A stretch of DNA of 64,000 nt from Myxococcota bacterium (lineage in GTDB: Bacteria; Myxococcota_A; UBA796; JAFGLY01). The stretch covers positions 62,001 to 126,000 of the forward strand of contig JAJRWT010000027.1 of the NCBI GenBank assembly GCA_024276675.1, read 5' to 3'. The position numbers and the translations under genes are program-made. Shown here piece after piece: positions 1-8,793 of the stretch. The first letter of the stretch is position 1. Every line of letters starts with the position of its first letter. The notes under the pieces are model-generated. The model was not told where the DNA came from, searched no databases, and worked only from the letters and a program-made list of their open reading frames with translations.

Positions 1-258
1 GGTCTCGGCCACCTTGGTCTCGGCGATGTCTCTGGTAAAGGTTCCCACGACAGCCCTCCCGCTGTTGTGTACCTGTAGCATGAGTTGAACGGCTGCGGAG
101 GGAGTGTGGTGGAAGATGGTCTCGAGAACGAACACCACGAAGTCCATGGTGGTGTAGTCGTCGTTGTGCATGAGAACGTTGTAGGCGGGAGGCCCTCCAG
201 TCCCCGTGTCCTCGCCCGTGATGACCTCACCCTCCTGCTCCTGTTCATGTCTGCTCAT
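1..258 (-). CDS. clpS: ClpS, ATP-dependent Clp protease adaptor (3' end outside window)
   Basis: ClpS binds proteins with N-degron termini and hands them to the ClpA/ClpP protease in the cytoplasm. About 86 residues are visible. After an acidic leader the conserved core [17 protein letters not shown], the helix with [15 protein letters not shown], and the [12 protein letters not shown] end are all recognisable as ClpS. The family is about 100-110 residues, so roughly 15-20 C-terminal residues lie beyond the left edge. The start is an ATG at 258. It lies 24 bases downstream of the DUF368 gene on the same strand, so the two are probably co-transcribed. ClpS is often followed by clpA; that gene would lie outside the window. 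Confidence 0.93.
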   Translation of the reverse strand, partial: MSRHEQEQEGEVITGEDTGTGGPPAYNVLMHNDDYTTMDFVVFVLETIFHHTPSAAVQLMLQVHNSGRAVVGTFTRDIAETKVAET

Positions 259-282
259 GACCAGAACTCCCGATTTCCTCGG

Positions 283-1341
283 TCAGGCGGGCCTGCCATC
301 TGCACTTCCCAGCCTGGCCACCAAGGCAGTCACGAGATAACCCATCACTATCAGTCCAAGGGCCACGGCCACCTGCAGAGGCGCCGGGGAAAACATCTCG
401 GTGGGATACTTTTCAGGTTCCAACTCGGCCAGCAATTGGGCCGTCACAACCTGCCCCTTGAACAAGTCGCCCGGTTGGGGTGCAACGCCCACCTGGAACG
501 GCCACAGCCCCACCACGGCACCCACCAGGAGGCCAAGCAGGACCCCCAGAGTGGCCGCTTCGTATCGCTGCAGAAGCAGCTTGAGCACATTGCTGACAAC
601 GACGACACCCACCACGACCCCAAGACCCACCGGCAGCACGACTCCCAGGGCAGGCTCCATGGCGGCCCCCAGGTCCATGTCTCGCAGTGCACCTACCATG
701 GCGTCGATGCCGGCCAGAATCGCAATGTACTGGCCCAGAACCAGCAACAGGTAACCACCGCTCACTCCTGGGAGTATCATGGCGCTTGCACCTGCGACAC
801 CCGCAAGGAACATGAGCACGAAGCCGCCTTGTTGAACTCCTGATGCGCCCATTCCGCTGGTCTGTGCCCATGCCAGCAACGCCATGGCCACGAAACCGGC
901 CCCGGCCCCAATCCACAAGACCCTGGACGCCTTGCCAGCCATTTTCCATACCACGGGAACACCACCAAGAGTCAATCCGATGAACAGACTGTACATCACC
1001 CAGCGATGGTCCACCACGAGATCCTTGACCACGCCGGCCAGCAGCCCGATGGAGACAACCGCCGAGCACAGCACGGTGCCCAGGACGACGACAGATACAA
1101 TCCTGAACCTGAAAGTGGAAACCTCGGCGATTGCCTTGATGAACCTCGGATAAATGCCCGATGCCAGGAGCATGGTACCACCGCTGATCCCAGGCACCAG
1201 GTTGGCCAGCCCCATGAGCACTCCGCCTACGAAACTACGCAGCGCCAGCCCCCACAGACTGATTGGGTGGAGCCGCCTGCCGGGGGCAGGTTCCAGGCCC
1301 TTGCTGGTTTGTCGTTCCCCGGACAGGTCTGCTCTGGACAT
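283..1341 (-). CDS. DUF368 polytopic membrane protein (PopT-like, candidate undecaprenyl-phosphate translocase family)
   Basis: A 352-residue integral membrane protein. The N-terminal motif GVLMGLANLVPGISGGTM and a second internal copy, GASAMILPGVSGGYLLL, are the paired signatures of DUF368. Some members (PopT) have been linked to recycling of the C55-P lipid carrier across the inner membrane; assigning that role here is inference from the family. The reading frame stays open upstream to 1449, but the ATG at 1341 has a perfect AGGAGG eight bases upstream and was chosen. Repeated Gly/Val/Leu-rich hydrophobic segments continue to the C-terminus. It is probably in one transcript with clpS downstream. 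Confidence 0.87.
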   Translation of the reverse strand: MSRADLSGERQTSKGLEPAPGRRLHPISLWGLALRSFVGGVLMGLANLVPGISGGTMLLASGIYPRFIKAIAEVSTFRFRIVSVVVLGTVLCSAVVSIGLLAGVVKDLVVDHRWVMYSLFIGLTLGGVPVVWKMAGKASRVLWIGAGAGFVAMALLAWAQTSGMGASGVQQGGFVLMFLAGVAGASAMILPGVSGGYLLLVLGQYIAILAGIDAMVGALRDMDLGAAMEPALGVVLPVGLGVVVGVVVVSNVLKLLLQRYEAATLGVLLGLLVGAVVGLWPFQVGVAPQPGDLFKGQVVTAQLLAELEPEKYPTEMFSPAPLQVAVALGLIVMGYLVTALVARLGSADGRPA

Positions 1342-1464
1342 GTCCTGATCCTCCTTGTATCTGAACAGGTGGGCGAGCCGAAGACCTGCCCCCCCCGGCA
1401 AGCATATGTTATCCAGTAGACAGCCTTGAATACCAGAAATAGTTCCCAATGGGGCACTGGGCCG

Positions 1465-1902
1465 CTACCTGATCCTCACCATGCATTCCGCGGGAATGAT
1501 GTGCTCGTTACGATGGGGGCGCAGGAAATGGAAGGCCTGTTCCGCAACGATCTGGGCACCCTTGTCCAGGAGCAGGTTCTTCATGCGATCGAAGGTATTT
1601 CCGGGCCTGGTCTCGAAAACACAGAAAATGGCGACCTTCTTGTCGTCCAGTTGTGGAAGGGCCTCGATGAACGAGCGCAATCCCGGAGAGGGCCCGGCTC
1701 CCTTCAATCCCAGGCCCAACACCGGAGTGCCGAGGATGAGGCCGTCGTAGGGGGCGATGTCCACGGCGCCGGCGCTGATTTCGGCCACATCCACGAGGAA
1801 AGCTCGAAACTCCAACATCTCGCGCATGGCTGGCACCACGCGAGCACAGTGACCGCGGGTGTTGTCGTAGGCGATGAGCAGTCTCTTGGGCTTGAAGGGC
1901 AT
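1465..1902 (-). CDS. Flavodoxin-fold protein
   Basis: A 145-residue cytoplasmic protein. The N-terminus RLLIAYDNTRGHCARVV resembles the flavodoxin pattern of a beta strand followed by a phosphate-binding loop. The later segments YDGLILGTPVLG and KKVAIFCVFETRPGNTFDRM fit the second strand and flavin-contact loop of flavodoxin-like proteins. The usual S/T-x-T-x-x-T loop is only partly kept (DNTRGH), so FMN binding is probable but not certain. The ATG at 1902 has a GGGGGTGG purine run just upstream. It is transcribed away from the GYF-domain gene and lies upstream of the DUF368 gene on the same strand. It could act as an electron carrier or a small NAD(P)H-flavin reductase; the sequence does not separate these. 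Confidence 0.7.
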   Translation of the reverse strand: MPFKPKRLLIAYDNTRGHCARVVPAMREMLEFRAFLVDVAEISAGAVDIAPYDGLILGTPVLGLGLKGAGPSPGLRSFIEALPQLDDKKVAIFCVFETRPGNTFDRMKNLLLDKGAQIVAEQAFHFLRPHRNEHIIPAECMVRIR

Positions 1903-2077
1903 GTTCCACCCCCAGGTGAAGGTCCGTGGGGTAACTCCCTGTCAAAGGTGGGTCAACCGAAGCCCAGCATGGGCGCCACCGGTTGACGGGTATCCACAAG
2001 GCGCGGTAAAGACTGAACGAGATATCAGCAGGATTCGAGCAACTGACGTTTTCTTAACCTTTTCCAGGAGTTCTTGA

Positions 2078-3112
2078 ATGCCAAGATGGCTAGTCACGGA
2101 TGGAGATCGGCAGTTCTCGGTCCGAGACATCCAGGAGCTTAAACAGCTCGCCCACAAGGGAGAGATCTCTTCGGGCACCATGATTCAACCTCCAGGAGCC
2201 GCGGACTGGCTCTACGCCACCGAAGTCCCCGAATTGAAGGGGCTCGTGAAACGCAGCAGGCCAATATCGGTGTCCGATGATGATCTCTTCGCGACTCGTC
2301 CCAGGTCGAGGGCTCGCACCCTGATCACCATTCTCGCGGTGGCCGCGGTGCTGGGAGGCATCGCGTTCTACAAGTTCGCATCCAGTTTGCCCGACATGAG
2401 CGAGTTGAATCTCCTGGGTGGTCCATATGGCCTGGAGCTGACTGAAATGCTCGTGACTGCCCCAAACGCCCAGGTGAGGAGCACTCCCGACAAGGGAACC
2501 GGCTCCAGCTTCTCGGTGCCCAAAGACTCTCGTCTCAAACTGCTGGCAAAACGTGGCGACTGGTACCAGGTACAGGTACCCAACGGTCCAACGGGGTGGA
2601 TACTCAAAGATCAAGTTGTTCCCGCCTATTTCTTCGCCGATGCAAGGGAACGCGAAAACTACGATCCCATCTACAACCCGGACAACTACCTGTTCGTCAA
2701 GAACTCCAACTGGATGCAGCTCCCCGACGGCATCGACGACAACATCACCCTGTTCTACTTCCTGCTTCAGAACAAGTCCAAGTTCGAGATGACCAACATC
2801 AAGCTCCTCGCCACCATCAAGGATCAGCACGGCAACGTCCTGGAACAGAAGGAATTCGCCCTGGAGGGCTACGTTCCTCCTCATGACGGTGTCCTGGTGG
2901 GTACCCTCGCGCCCCCTGAAGACGGGAGTGGAGGCAGCAAACGCTTCCTGACCTCAAACTACATGGCCGAGTTGGCCGAGTACGATGAAGACCTGTGGCT
3001 GCGCTGGTCCGAAGGCGTGGAGGTCCAGATGGAATCCCGCAACTACAGCGAGGCCAACATCGACGTCCTGCAGGTGCAGGCGGTCTCCCCCTCCAAGAGG
3101 AAGAAAAAATAG
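2078..3112 (+). CDS. GYF_2-domain membrane protein with SH3-like domain
   Basis: A 344-residue protein. Residues 1-55 (WLVTDGDRQFSVRDIQELKQL... GTMIQPPGAADWLYA) match the GYF_2/DUF4339 domain seen in many bacterial membrane proteins. Residues about 80-103 form one transmembrane helix (TLITILAVAAVLGGIAFY). Residues about 125-180 (VTAPNAQVRSTPDKG... GDWYQVQVPNGPTGWILKDQVV) match a bacterial SH3 domain, expected on the far side of the membrane. The last 160 residues are an unassigned beta-rich domain ending in a basic tail. The ATG has AGGAG six bases upstream. A possible promoter with TTGACG at 1983 lies upstream, but its -10 is poor. The role is unknown; the layout suggests an envelope scaffold or sensor. 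Confidence 0.8.
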   Translation: MPRWLVTDGDRQFSVRDIQELKQLAHKGEISSGTMIQPPGAADWLYATEVPELKGLVKRSRPISVSDDDLFATRPRSRARTLITILAVAAVLGGIAFYKFASSLPDMSELNLLGGPYGLELTEMLVTAPNAQVRSTPDKGTGSSFSVPKDSRLKLLAKRGDWYQVQVPNGPTGWILKDQVVPAYFFADARERENYDPIYNPDNYLFVKNSNWMQLPDGIDDNITLFYFLLQNKSKFEMTNIKLLATIKDQHGNVLEQKEFALEGYVPPHDGVLVGTLAPPEDGSGGSKRFLTSNYMAELAEYDEDLWLRWSEGVEVQMESRNYSEANIDVLQVQAVSPSKRKKK

Positions 3113-3636
3113 CCATCCCATGGCTCTCCCACCATGGCTCGGCCGACGTGCCGGAGCGCTGCATCAACCTTGGCGGGCTCCACCTGTGCAGGCGATGCAG
3201 CCTGCTATGGCCCATCACCTACCTGTTGCTGGCCCTGCAGGCTCTGCTTTCCAGCTCTGGCAGCAGCCCCATGGATCTTGCGCTTCCCCTGCTGCTGGCG
3301 CCGCCTCTGGGGGAATACGTGCTGGTGGCGCTGGATCGCCTGCACTACAGCGCCCGCCGCGTGTGGCTGTTTACGCCTCTCGCGGGCATGGCACTTGCCA
3401 GGTTGCTCTACAGGCACATGGTTTCGCCATGGGACGCCTGGGCCTGGTCCATCCTGGCGACGGGCGCAGTGGTGGCCCTCTGGGTCACCTGGCACCAGCA
3501 CAAGAAAAAAGTCCGACTGGAGCTGCCTCCACAACTCTCGCACCCATTGCTCCAGGGCCACGATTCCAGCCCAACGGAAAAACGCTCCTACCACTCCAGC
3601 GAAAACCAGTCAGAATCCGAAAAACTCTCGTCGTAG
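3109..3636 (+). CDS. Small DUF2085-like membrane protein, start uncertain
   Basis: About 175 residues. The first part carries HHGSADVPERCINLGG followed by LHLCRRCSLLWP, resembling the Cys/His-containing start of DUF2085-type membrane proteins. Three to four hydrophobic helices follow (around residues 35-55, 60-75, 95-110 and 115-130), then a polar tail. The frame has no good ATG. Homology begins immediately after the stop of the upstream gene, where the only nearby candidates are an ATA overlapping that stop (ATAG, 3109), an ATC at 3115, or a GTG at 3148 that would cut into the conserved region. AGGA lies about nine bases before the ATA. The 3' end overlaps the convergent 925-residue gene by 49 bases. 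Confidence 0.6.
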   Translation: MAIPWLSHHGSADVPERCINLGGLHLCRRCSLLWPITYLLLALQALLSSSGSSPMDLALPLLLAPPLGEYVLVALDRLHYSARRVWLFTPLAGMALARLLYRHMVSPWDAWAWSILATGAVVALWVTWHQHKKKVRLELPPQLSHPLLQGHDSSPTEKRSYHSSENQSESEKLSS

Positions 3637-6365
3637 GGGTAGCCCCAACCGTCGGGGAAATGATCACAGTAGTAGTCCGGAGGACCACACCAGCCTGAAG
3701 CCAGCCCGATGTCCAGTGAATCCAAGTACAACTCCATGGGGTCCAGGGGCCAGGAGAGCTGCAGCACTGTATCGGACAGGTATTCCAGGAGCGGAGTCCC
3801 CAGATCCTCGAAACCGTCAGCATAGGTGTAACCGTGGAAACTGGTCGCACCCGACTGAAGCACGAGCCGGTAGTAGTTGAAAGATGCCCCCGAGGACTTC
3901 GCCCATGCCTCGATGAACAGGGTATCGGGGTCATAGGCAACCGAACTCTCGCAACGTAACTGCAAGTAGCCGTCAATTACGCGATACTGGCCATTCACCC
4001 AGTCGAAGGCGTAGTCTTCCAGGGCATCTCCCAGGGCGTCATCCAGAGCCGACACCGAGTTCCATACCGGTTCTCCCACTACGAGGGAGAGTTCACTGGT
4101 ATACGTTCCACTGGAATCCCGGAGGAGGAGCAGAAGATCCAGGGTGTCACCCTCGCCCCCGTCGGTAAGGCTGATGTCGAAGGTTTCGTCCCTGCTGTAG
4201 CCAGCCGAAATGGTACCGAAGCTCTCTTCACCCGTGAGCACCACGGCAGAGGCGGTACTGGACTCGGCCACCGACAGCTCACCCCAGACCAGGCCATCGG
4301 AGGAGGCATCTCCCGTGTTGGTGACCTGTATGTCCAGGGAGGCGGACTCACCTTCATCCAGGATGCCGTCGTCATCGTCGTCATCGAACACGCTGATACG
4401 TGTCACCTTGTACACGGGCCAGGGAACGGCAACGGCGATCTGGTCATGGAAGGATTCGGCCTGATCCTGGAAAACGACAGTAAAAACCAGCTCCGAGCTG
4501 TCGTCGTGATCCTCGCTCAGGTCGAAGGAGAAGGGGTCCTGCAGCAGGATCACTTCGTCGGATTTCCAGGTGTCGGCATCCACCAGGATTGGTCCCGCCT
4601 CGGTGATGGTGACATCGGGATCGTCGCAGGTGAGCGTGGCGGTCACCCTGCCGCTGCTCTCGGCCCCCTGGTTCACGACCGTGAGTTCCCGAAACACCAC
4701 TCCCAGGTCGCCCGGAGAGACGGTCTCGGGGTCGGTGGTGACCGTGGCCACGACGGGCTGTGGGGGTTCCGGAAGATAGAAGATCTGTTCCTCTGAAGAG
4801 GGCAGCGCCGCCCCGATGGTGGTTTCGTAGCGCTCCCCCCCGAACTCCAGGGCGAAGTATTCGGCATAGGCGTCGGAATATGGGGTGAGACGGGCGTACC
4901 ATCTCTGTTCACCGGCCATGGGTGGCAGGTACTGCACCTGCCCGGTGATATCGGCTTCCAATACCTGGGAGCCGACGGGAGCTGTCCCGGAAAAAACCAC
5001 CTGCTCCCAGGTGGGCTCGTCGGGATCACCCACTCCCAGGGAAAGCTCCACGAGGGCTTCCTGGTCCAGGGACAGTTCCAGCATGGCGGTTGATGGCAAT
5101 CCGACGATCATGAGCAGATCCTGGCTCCACTCCAGGTTGCCCGATTGAATGAGCAGATGCATGTCGAGAAAGCTGTTGTCGGTGAAGGCGGGATCCAGCT
5201 CCAGTGAATAGAGCGCCTGGGCGGTTCCACCGGGTTCGATGTCGCCCACCAGCACCAGCTCCTGGTCCAGGCTGGCCAGGTGGCTGTCCACCGTCAAGGT
5301 TGTATGGACATCCGCAGCGGCTTCCTGGGTGCGATTCTGGATTTGCAGCGTGACAGCGGCGCTTTCGCCGGGATGCACTGGATCCGGCTCCCATGAGAGT
5401 TCGGCGTAGAGATCCGGTTGAAGCTCTTCCACGGAAACCTCGTCGACACCCCAGGCATCGGCGTCCGCTCCCCGATATACCCAGGCAAGATAGACAACGG
5501 ATTCACCCGCCCATGGCGACAGATCCGTCACCGGGCCCCGTTCCCATTCGCCGTCGGGAGGAGGGTCCAGGTCGCTTACCAGCTCGTACTGGCCATCCGC
5601 CGGATCGAAGCTGGAGGTGGACAGGTACAGCGAATGGTCCGAGAGTGCCACCCTGTTACCGGATTCCCACCATGTGACCTGCACCTGCTCCAGCTCCGAG
5701 AAGTCCAGGGCCGGTGAAATGAGCCAGTCCTCCATGAAATCGTTGTCGTCGCCATTGCCCATCCCGTGCCTGGCGTACCAGGAGCCGTCGAGTCCGTCGG
5801 AGTTGGAGAGTTCCCAGGGGTATCCGGCAAAAGCCGCGGAGTACGACAGCCAGCCAATATCCAGGAGAGCACCGCCCCCTGGTTCGAAATCCTCGTAGAA
5901 GGGCAGGGAGGAGGTGTTCACCAGGACTTCCAGAAAAAATGGCTCTGATGATGCACCTTCAGGAAGGTAGCTGACCGCTTGTGGGTCGCCAGCATCGGTG
6001 CCCTTGAAATAGTAATCCATGCCTGGCGCCTGCGCTTGAAGCAGGGCTCCGTAGGCCTCGCCAGCGGGCTCCATCACGCTCCAGTTCCAGCTTCCGGCGC
6101 CATGGACGCTCCAATAGACCCTGAGTTCATCAACGCCGTCTGGATCGGTGGCCTGGACGGATAAAGCGATATGGTCGCCCTCCTGGAAGGGACCTTCCGG
6201 CTGTTCATGGGCAATCAATGGTCCCTGTGGTTCCGATGCCGTGTCCAGGGCCGCACTGCCGGAACAGGCGGAGAGCCAGGCAGACGACGCGAGCAACGTG
6301 ACAACAAGGCCGATGCCCAGGCCCCGAGCCGCTTGGAGAGGGTTCCGGCAGGGGGGAGTCTTCAT
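3588..6365 (-). CDS. Large exported lipoprotein with choice-of-anchor-J (cleaved-adhesin-like) domain
   Basis: A 925-residue protein with a lipoprotein signal peptide ending at lipobox LSAC (Cys about residue 34). A Ca-binding-like region DPDGVDELRVYW comes first. It is followed by a domain around residues 155-300 with FYEDFEPG and DFMEDWLISPALDFSEL, typical of the choice-of-anchor-J / cleaved adhesin family. Several Ig-like CARDB-type repeats follow (for example ELTVVNQGAESSGRVTATL and LDIQVTNTGDASSDG), with an Asp-rich turn DDDDDDG. The ATG at 6365 overlaps the stop of the upstream gene as ATGA, and GGAG lies seven bases upstream. The frame is open further upstream but that part overlaps a better gene. 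It is the last gene of a five-gene lipoprotein operon; adhesion or matrix function is inference. Confidence 0.85.
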   Translation of the reverse strand: MKTPPCRNPLQAARGLGIGLVVTLLASSAWLSACSGSAALDTASEPQGPLIAHEQPEGPFQEGDHIALSVQATDPDGVDELRVYWSVHGAGSWNWSVMEPAGEAYGALLQAQAPGMDYYFKGTDAGDPQAVSYLPEGASSEPFFLEVLVNTSSLPFYEDFEPGGGALLDIGWLSYSAAFAGYPWELSNSDGLDGSWYARHGMGNGDDNDFMEDWLISPALDFSELEQVQVTWWESGNRVALSDHSLYLSTSSFDPADGQYELVSDLDPPPDGEWERGPVTDLSPWAGESVVYLAWVYRGADADAWGVDEVSVEELQPDLYAELSWEPDPVHPGESAAVTLQIQNRTQEAAADVHTTLTVDSHLASLDQELVLVGDIEPGGTAQALYSLELDPAFTDNSFLDMHLLIQSGNLEWSQDLLMIVGLPSTAMLELSLDQEALVELSLGVGDPDEPTWEQVVFSGTAPVGSQVLEADITGQVQYLPPMAGEQRWYARLTPYSDAYAEYFALEFGGERYETTIGAALPSSEEQIFYLPEPPQPVVATVTTDPETVSPGDLGVVFRELTVVNQGAESSGRVTATLTCDDPDVTITEAGPILVDADTWKSDEVILLQDPFSFDLSEDHDDSSELVFTVVFQDQAESFHDQIAVAVPWPVYKVTRISVFDDDDDDGILDEGESASLDIQVTNTGDASSDGLVWGELSVAESSTASAVVLTGEESFGTISAGYSRDETFDISLTDGGEGDTLDLLLLLRDSSGTYTSELSLVVGEPVWNSVSALDDALGDALEDYAFDWVNGQYRVIDGYLQLRCESSVAYDPDTLFIEAWAKSSGASFNYYRLVLQSGATSFHGYTYADGFEDLGTPLLEYLSDTVLQLSWPLDPMELYLDSLDIGLASGWCGPPDYYCDHFPDGWGYPYDESFSDSDWFSLEW

Positions 6366-7060
6366 GGAGCATCTCCACGTATTGCTGAAGCCCCGGAGGG
6401 GCTGTAGCCTGGAAGGGGCCCTGGCCGGCTCCCAGCCTCCGCCACCCCGGGGCTGGTGGCGCTGAAGAGTCCATCGTAGTCGTCGTAGAGCCAACAAATG
6501 GTGTAGCACTGGTAGGACTGGACATTCCCAGCGTAGTCTACGAATGGCACGCAGTCGAAACCGGATGGGCAGTCTTCGTTGCTCTGACAGCTCACCAGGC
6601 AGTAGCCGTAGTAGCAGAGGTTTTCTTCGGCTCCACAGTCGCTGTCGTCGGCACATGCTGCGCAGTAGTAGCCCGTGGCCTCGTAGCAATCACCCGTGGC
6701 CAGGTTGCAGAACTCCTTGAAGGCGCAATCTCGATGGCTATCGGCGCATTCTGCTGCTTCACAGGAGGCAATATCCGTATTGCAGGCGTCGCCCGGGTAG
6801 CAGTCTTCGTCGGCGGCACAGCCGTCCACACAGGAGCCATTCTCACAGAACTGTTCCATTCCGCATTGAGCGCTGGTGGCGCAACGCCGTTCCTGACAGA
6901 TCCCCTGGACGCAGGTTGAGCCAAGAGGACACTCCACCTGCTCCGAGCACTCCGAAGCGTTCTTGCAGCCAGCCCACGGAAACAGGGTCGTGCATAGAAC
7001 CTGGACGAGAGCGAACAGCATCCAGCTCCTGGCCAGCCTTTGATTGGAACCTGGTTTCAT
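6362..7060 (-). CDS. Cys-rich lipoprotein with EGF/disulfide-knot-like repeats
   Basis: A 232-residue exported protein. The signal peptide ends near FPWAGC, giving a lipid-anchored Cys followed by Lys-Asn. The mature part carries about 25 cysteines in spaced repeats of the type CxxxxxCGxxxFCxxGxCxxxCxxDxDC. This pattern is common in myxobacterial surface proteins and presumably forms a chain of disulfide knots. A final Pro/Gly/Ser-rich tail of about 35 residues follows. Both ends overlap neighbours: its ATG overlaps the stop of the vWA gene (ATGA at 7057-7060) and its stop overlaps the start of the next gene (6362-6365). This makes translational coupling likely. No enzymatic motif is visible. 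Confidence 0.82.
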   Translation of the reverse strand: MKPGSNQRLARSWMLFALVQVLCTTLFPWAGCKNASECSEQVECPLGSTCVQGICQERRCATSAQCGMEQFCENGSCVDGCAADEDCYPGDACNTDIASCEAAECADSHRDCAFKEFCNLATGDCYEATGYYCAACADDSDCGAEENLCYYGYCLVSCQSNEDCPSGFDCVPFVDYAGNVQSYQCYTICWLYDDYDGLFSATSPGVAEAGSRPGPLPGYSPSGASAIRGDAP

Positions 7061-8793
7061 TGGAGCGACCCTGCCGACGACGTAGATGCCAGTACCTGGT
7101 ACTCTGCCACCACGTAGGTTTCGCTGGGCGGCACCTGATCTTCCTGGAACCTCAAGGAGTTGCTTTCCACGACGAAGCTGTAGTCCAGGTCCTTTTCCAG
7201 TTGCCTTACGAAGCCGTCGTCGTCGGGAGTTTCGTACAGGGAGACCACTAGGGAGTTCTCGTCGCAACGTTCCGAGAGCTGGAACTCCACGTCAAGCCCG
7301 GAGACCGTGAGGCCGAGTTGGGTGGCGATGGGGGAGAAGTCCTCTTCACAGATGGACTCCAACAATCCCTCTGTACGTTCCACAACCTTGACGTAGCGGG
7401 AACCGTAGGCAGCATCACCGTGATCCGAAGAACAGGATGGCTCGCCCGTGATCTCGGGTTCCGTGGCTCCTACCACTCCCGATATGTTCATGAGGCCGTG
7501 ATCCCTGTAGGCTTCTTCGCCCTTGAGATCAGTGAAAAACCTGGTGTAGTCGTCGGTGGAATAGGGGGAAAAGTCGTCTTCGTCGGAAAGCACGATAATG
7601 GACAAGGATGCGTCTTCTCGTAGAAAATTCTGGTTGTAGTCGCTCAAAGTAGGCTCGGACAAGGCCATGTGGGCCGCTTCCAGCCCCATCTCCAGGCCGC
7701 TGCCCGATGTACCCACCGCCACCATCTCGGCGAAGATCTCGCTGGCCCCTTCCACGTCGGGAGTGAGAATCAACACTGCGTTGTTCAGGGTGAGCTGATC
7801 GCCCGCGAGCAGGTCCGGCTCAATGCCCGCCTGGTCGGTCCTGGCCAGGAGCATCTGCGCTCCGGCTTCCAGGATTTCGCCATCGGGGAAGACATAGCCA
7901 TTCCTGCCGTCGTCCTGCAGAACGCAGCCACCCAGATCCAGGGCAACATCGGCCACGCTCGTAAGTTCCACCCACTCGCCCAGGGCGTCGTCCGTGTCGG
8001 CGGGATCGGCCATGAACTCGGTGATGAGCACCTCGCCCGCCACCGGGGACGGGGCAGCGGGTTCGCCGGTTTCGCCAGTGGGGATTCCCGTGTCAGGGCC
8101 TGGGAGAGCGAGACCGGTGTCGGAGGTATCGAAGGCCTTGTGGCCGTGCAGCGATGCAGCCGCCTTTCCACAGGGAGGGTTGGGGGATCCGGGGCTGCCA
8201 CGGTCGGTCTGGCCGTAGATCTGGCTCGCTTCACACCAGGCGCTCATGGAGTCGTTCCCCGTAGCGCTGGTGACAGATGGATCCAGTTGGAGGGCTGCGC
8301 CTTCTGTTATGGGCCAGTCCATATCCCATGCAACTCGATCGATGCTGATGCCTTCTCCACAGAACAACTCCAGCTCGTCCTCACCACCCCGCAGGCGCCC
8401 GCGGTGATCCTCTTGCCAGGTGTCGGTGGTGATGACTCCAATGCGCCAGTCAACGTCGATTCCGTCAAAGAACTGGATGAAAGAGTCGAAGTTGCTGGCC
8501 AGCTTGTCCTGTTCCTCGGCCATGGAGCCCGAGTTGTCCACCACCAGGAGGATATCCACCGTGTTTCGGCGTACCTGCTGGAAGATATCGGTCTGGGTGA
8601 CGGAGGTATAGGTGTACTCGGTACACGAAAACGAAATCATCAACGACAGGGACAGCAACGAACGGAAATCCGTTCCCGAAGGCCGCCGTACAGGTCCGGC
8701 GAAAGCCCCGCGCAAAGGCAACGGGTTCGGCATGCGCGATAATCCCCCAGGGATATCCGGGACACGACCCTGACGACATCGCTCGCGTTTCAC
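7057..8793 (-). CDS. von Willebrand A lipoprotein with inserted lamin-tail domain
   Basis: A 578-residue protein. The vWA domain starts near residue 79 with VDILLVVDNSGSM, the metal-ion-dependent adhesion site (Asp86, Ser88, Ser90). Strand VITTDTW follows. Residues about 252-345 (GEVLITEFMADP... GEWVELTSVADVALDLGG... GRNGYVFPDG) form a lamin-tail domain. The vWA fold then resumes with VGTSGSGLEMGLEAAHMAL and LSIIVLSDEDDFSP, which supply the remaining MIDAS elements. Thr/Asp/Gly-rich linkers flank the insert. The start is a GTG at 8793 overlapping the upstream TGA (GTGA). The hydrophobic export segment around residues 44-57 ends in an imperfect lipobox (SFSC), and an internal ATG at residue 21 is an alternative start. 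Metal-dependent ligand binding is the expected role. Confidence 0.85.
   Translation of the reverse strand: MKRERCRQGRVPDIPGGLSRMPNPLPLRGAFAGPVRRPSGTDFRSLLSLSLMISFSCTEYTYTSVTQTDIFQQVRRNTVDILLVVDNSGSMAEEQDKLASNFDSFIQFFDGIDVDWRIGVITTDTWQEDHRGRLRGGEDELELFCGEGISIDRVAWDMDWPITEGAALQLDPSVTSATGNDSMSAWCEASQIYGQTDRGSPGSPNPPCGKAAASLHGHKAFDTSDTGLALPGPDTGIPTGETGEPAAPSPVAGEVLITEFMADPADTDDALGEWVELTSVADVALDLGGCVLQDDGRNGYVFPDGEILEAGAQMLLARTDQAGIEPDLLAGDQLTLNNAVLILTPDVEGASEIFAEMVAVGTSGSGLEMGLEAAHMALSEPTLSDYNQNFLREDASLSIIVLSDEDDFSPYSTDDYTRFFTDLKGEEAYRDHGLMNISGVVGATEPEITGEPSCSSDHGDAAYGSRYVKVVERTEGLLESICEEDFSPIATQLGLTVSGLDVEFQLSERCDENSLVVSLYETPDDDGFVRQLEKDLDYSFVVESNSLRFQEDQVPPSETYVVAEYQVLASTSSAGSLQ

Noticed and set aside
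7669..8742. 357-codon plus-strand frame
   Set aside because: It lies opposite the vWA/lamin-tail gene, which has clear motifs.
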